Part shown: positions 24,181-25,955 of the stretch, one piece after another
Layout of the letters: every line of letters begins with the position of its first letter
Position numbering within the stretch: position 1 is the stretch's first letter
Assembly (NCBI GenBank): GCA_033722295.1
Contig: JAWVZH010000026.1
Span: 1 to 25,955 of the forward strand
Direction of reading: 5' to 3'
Length of the DNA stretch: 25,955 nt
Source of the DNA: JAWVZH01 sp033722295
GTDB lineage: Bacteria; Bacteroidota; Bacteroidia; Chitinophagales; Saprospiraceae
The notes under the pieces: generated by a model
What the model was told of the DNA's origin: nothing
The model's database searches: none
Seen by the model: only the letters and a program-made list of their open reading frames with translations
Position numbers and translations under genes: made by a program

Positions 24181-25379
24181 ATCTCCAGAGGCACCTGGCC
24201 GGAGAGCAGATCCTCAAATGATTCACGCTGCCGGATCAGGTGGTCTTCACCATTCCATAAAAGCACTTCTGCGGGCCTATATCTCGAATTGTAATTAGAG
24301 GCCATGGTAAAACAGTAAGCGCCAGCATTGTCGAATCTCAGTATATCACCAGGCCTCACCTCGTGCATCCTTCTGTTTATGCCGAAGGTGTCCGTTTCAC
24401 AAATGTAACCGACGATCGTATATACTCTTGGCTTACCCCCGGGATTGGAGATGTTGTGAATCTCATGGTGTGCATTATACAGCATCGGGCGAATCATATG
24501 ATTAAATCCCGAATCTATACCGGCAAAGATGGTGGATGTGGTTTGTTTCACAACATTGACACGAGCAAGGAAAAATCCGGCTTCACTGACCAGGTACTTG
24601 CCAGGTTCGAAAACAAGCGCCAGATCCCGGCCGTAATCCTTACAAAATCCGTTGAACTTCTCACTCATCTGCTTGCCGAACTCCTCAATATCGGTCTCGA
24701 TATCCCCTTCCTTATAGGGTACCTTGAAACCACTGCCAAAATCTATGAATTCCAGGTCGGGAAAATGCCGTGCCGTATCGAAAAGGATATCCGTAGCCCT
24801 GAGGAAAACCTCAATATCCATGATATCAGAGCCTGTGTGCATATGGACACCATTGACATTGATATCCAGGGTTTCCACCAGTCTCTGTACCAGAGGCAAT
24901 TGATAAATGGAAATACCGAACTTGGAGTCTATGTGACCAACGGAGATATTCTGATTGCCACCAGCCATAATGTGGGGGTTGAACCGGATACACACAGGGT
25001 GACCCGGATATTCATGGCCAAAGGTCTCAAGCATTTCGATGTTATCGATATTGATCCCGACACCCAGCCTTACGGCGGCCTCTATCTCATCAAAGCCTAC
25101 ACAATTCGGTGTATAAAGAATTGCCTTTGGATCGAAGCCGGCTTTTAAGCCCAGTTTGACCTCCTGGATCGACACTGTATCGAGTCCGGCTCCGAATCGC
25201 TTCATCAATTTGAGAATATTGATATTGCTCAGGGCTTTACATGCATAATTGATCTTCAACTCATCCACGTCAAAAGCCTGATTGAGGCGTTGGAACTGCC
25301 GTTCTATTGTATGGCCGTCGTACACATAAAGTGGCGTCCCGTATTTTTCCACTAAGGAAAGACCCAGAGAATGGTCCAT
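24177..25379 (-). CDS. lysA: Diaminopimelate decarboxylase
   Basis: PLP enzyme that makes lysine from meso-diaminopimelate. The 400-residue alanine-racemase-fold barrel has Lys48 in N-Y-A-C-K-A-L-S-N as the PLP lysine, the H-M-H-T-G-S-D segment of the barrel, G-S-G-F-K-V-P for the phosphate, E-P-G-K-Y-L-V near 270, and Cys327 in C-E-T-D-T-F-G, which supplies the active-site Cys from the partner subunit. The usual C-E-S-x-D reads C-E-T-D here, a mild variation. The stop overlaps the stop of the convergent large outer-membrane protein gene by 4 nt. The ligase gene ends 39 nt upstream, so lysA may be transcribed with it or from a promoter inside that gap. Confidence 0.94.
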   Translation of the reverse strand: MDHSLGLSLVEKYGTPLYVYDGHTIERQFQRLNQAFDVDELKINYACKALSNINILKLMKRFGAGLDTVSIQEVKLGLKAGFDPKAILYTPNCVGFDEIEAAVRLGVGINIDNIEMLETFGHEYPGHPVCIRFNPHIMAGGNQNISVGHIDSKFGISIYQLPLVQRLVETLDINVNGVHMHTGSDIMDIEVFLRATDILFDTARHFPDLEFIDFGSGFKVPYKEGDIETDIEEFGKQMSEKFNGFCKDYGRDLALVFEPGKYLVSEAGFFLARVNVVKQTTSTIFAGIDSGFNHMIRPMLYNAHHEIHNISNPGGKPRVYTIVGYICETDTFGINRRMHEVRPGDILRFDNAGAYCFTMASNYNSRYRPAEVLLWNGEDHLIRQRESFEDLLSGQVPLEI

Positions 25380-25418
25380 GGTTACAGGTTTAAATAAAAA
25401 TGCAAATATTATGCTTTT

Positions 25419-25955
25419 TTACTGATCGGTGTGCGGTTCCCTCAACATTACCTTAAGCTCCTCGAGAGTTGTCGCTTCGTTCGCCGGTTTGTCCCTTCTC
25501 CATCTGTTGATCCTTGGGAACCTGACGGCGATCCCCGATTTGTGCCTGCTAGACTTTACTATGTCCTCAAAAGCCAGTTCGAACACCAATTCGGGTGCTA
25601 CGGACCGGACTGGCCCAAAACGTTCCCTCGTATTTTTGTTGACAAAGCGTGTCACTTCCCTGAATTCCTCATCTGTCAATCCTGAATAAGCTTTAGCGAA
25701 AGGAACCAATTCATCATCATCCCACACTGCGAAGGTCAGATCTGTGTACAATCCCGATCGCCGGCCATGACCGCGCATGGCATAGATCATGACTGCATCC
25801 ACAAGGTAGGGGTCGACCTTCCATTTCCACCAAATGCCTGTCTTTCTACCTGATCCATAAGCAGCTTGCCTGTCTTTTACCATCAATCCTTCCGCCCCAT
25901 GTGCCCTGGAGGCCTGTCTCACTTCATCCAGCTTCTCCCATGAGGACGCCTCTAC
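25419..25955 (-). CDS. ATP-dependent DNA ligase, C-terminal part (cut by right edge)
   Basis: Only the last 178 codons lie in the window; the frame is open to the edge, so the true start is outside. H-G-A-E-G-L-M-V-K-D is nucleotidyltransferase motif IV, and W-W-K-W-K-V-D-P-Y is motif V with the Lys that contacts ATP. The OB domain that follows (Y-A-M-R-G-H-G-R-R, Y-T-D-L-T-F-A-V-W-D, F-A-K-A-Y-S-G-L-T) and the end R-H-K-S-G-I-A-V-R-F-P-R-I match the bacterial ligase family tied to cisplatin-damage response, usually found beside an Lhr-like DEXH helicase and an MBL-fold nuclease. Known of the family: it seals nicks in repair. Here lysA, not the helicase, follows the ligase on the same strand. 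Confidence 0.92.
   Translation of the reverse strand, partial: VEASSWEKLDEVRQASRAHGAEGLMVKDRQAAYGSGRKTGIWWKWKVDPYLVDAVMIYAMRGHGRRSGLYTDLTFAVWDDDELVPFAKAYSGLTDEEFREVTRFVNKNTRERFGPVRSVAPELVFELAFEDIVKSSRHKSGIAVRFPRINRWRRDKPANEATTLEELKVMLREPHTDQ

Noticed and set aside
24363..25148. 261-codon plus-strand reading frame
   Set aside because: It lies wholly antisense within lysA, which has its PLP lysine and active-site Cys intact. It is long only because of codon-composition effects on the opposite strand.

Overview
The window looks like ordinary chromosomal DNA of a Bacteroidota bacterium. The evidence is: a single-subunit b558-type SdhC with the long Bacteroidota/epsilon-type SdhA and a separate SdhB; a DUF3078 outer-membrane barrel; a lipoprotein whose mature start (C-S-K-D-D-D) fits Bacteroidota surface-export signals; promoter-like TAnnTTTG boxes; and almost no Shine-Dalgarno sequences. 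A marine or Saprospiria-like lineage is possible, but that is inference only. Coding density is high. I found no tRNA, rRNA, CRISPR array, insertion sequence or phage gene.

Left part (1-5573). A surface lipoprotein with a caspase-like fold runs off the left edge, preceded on the same strand by a small monohaem cytochrome c lipoprotein. A lone DUF2188 gene lies on the plus strand. A tightly overlapping minus-strand set follows: M28 aminopeptidase, hypoxanthine phosphoribosyltransferase, 16S rRNA dimethyltransferase RsmA and a YqeY-like protein. Stops and starts overlap at every junction, so co-transcription and translational coupling are likely.

Middle part (5722-14885). A DUF3078 barrel protein is followed by polA, an LpxD-family acyltransferase and an exported helical protein of unknown function. 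These last three are packed with a 3-nt gap and a 1-nt overlap. The convergent gap after them holds two copies of a 24-nt palindromic repeat; the first copy makes a good intrinsic-terminator hairpin. RNase R and a 172-residue protein of unknown function, overlapping by 4 nt, form a minus-strand pair.

Right part (14886-25955). A 301-bp regulatory gap with an inverted repeat and a promoter-like box leads into sdhC-sdhA-sdhB (respiratory complex II), whose last gene overlaps a small outer-membrane barrel gene; rnhB follows. A metallo-beta-lactamase-fold hydrolase lies convergent to rnhB. Then comes a large outer-membrane protein combining a degenerate metallopeptidase-like domain, a TolB-like propeller and a BamA-like barrel. 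It overlaps lysA tail to tail, and lysA is preceded by the C-terminal part of the ATP-dependent DNA ligase usually found with a DEXH helicase and an MBL-fold nuclease.

Most of the window is housekeeping. The parts least explained by known biology are the palindromic repeat pair, the two unknown proteins coupled to rnr and to polA-lpxD, the caspase-like surface lipoprotein, and the pseudo-peptidase/propeller/barrel fusion. I do not see a clear multi-gene undescribed system.
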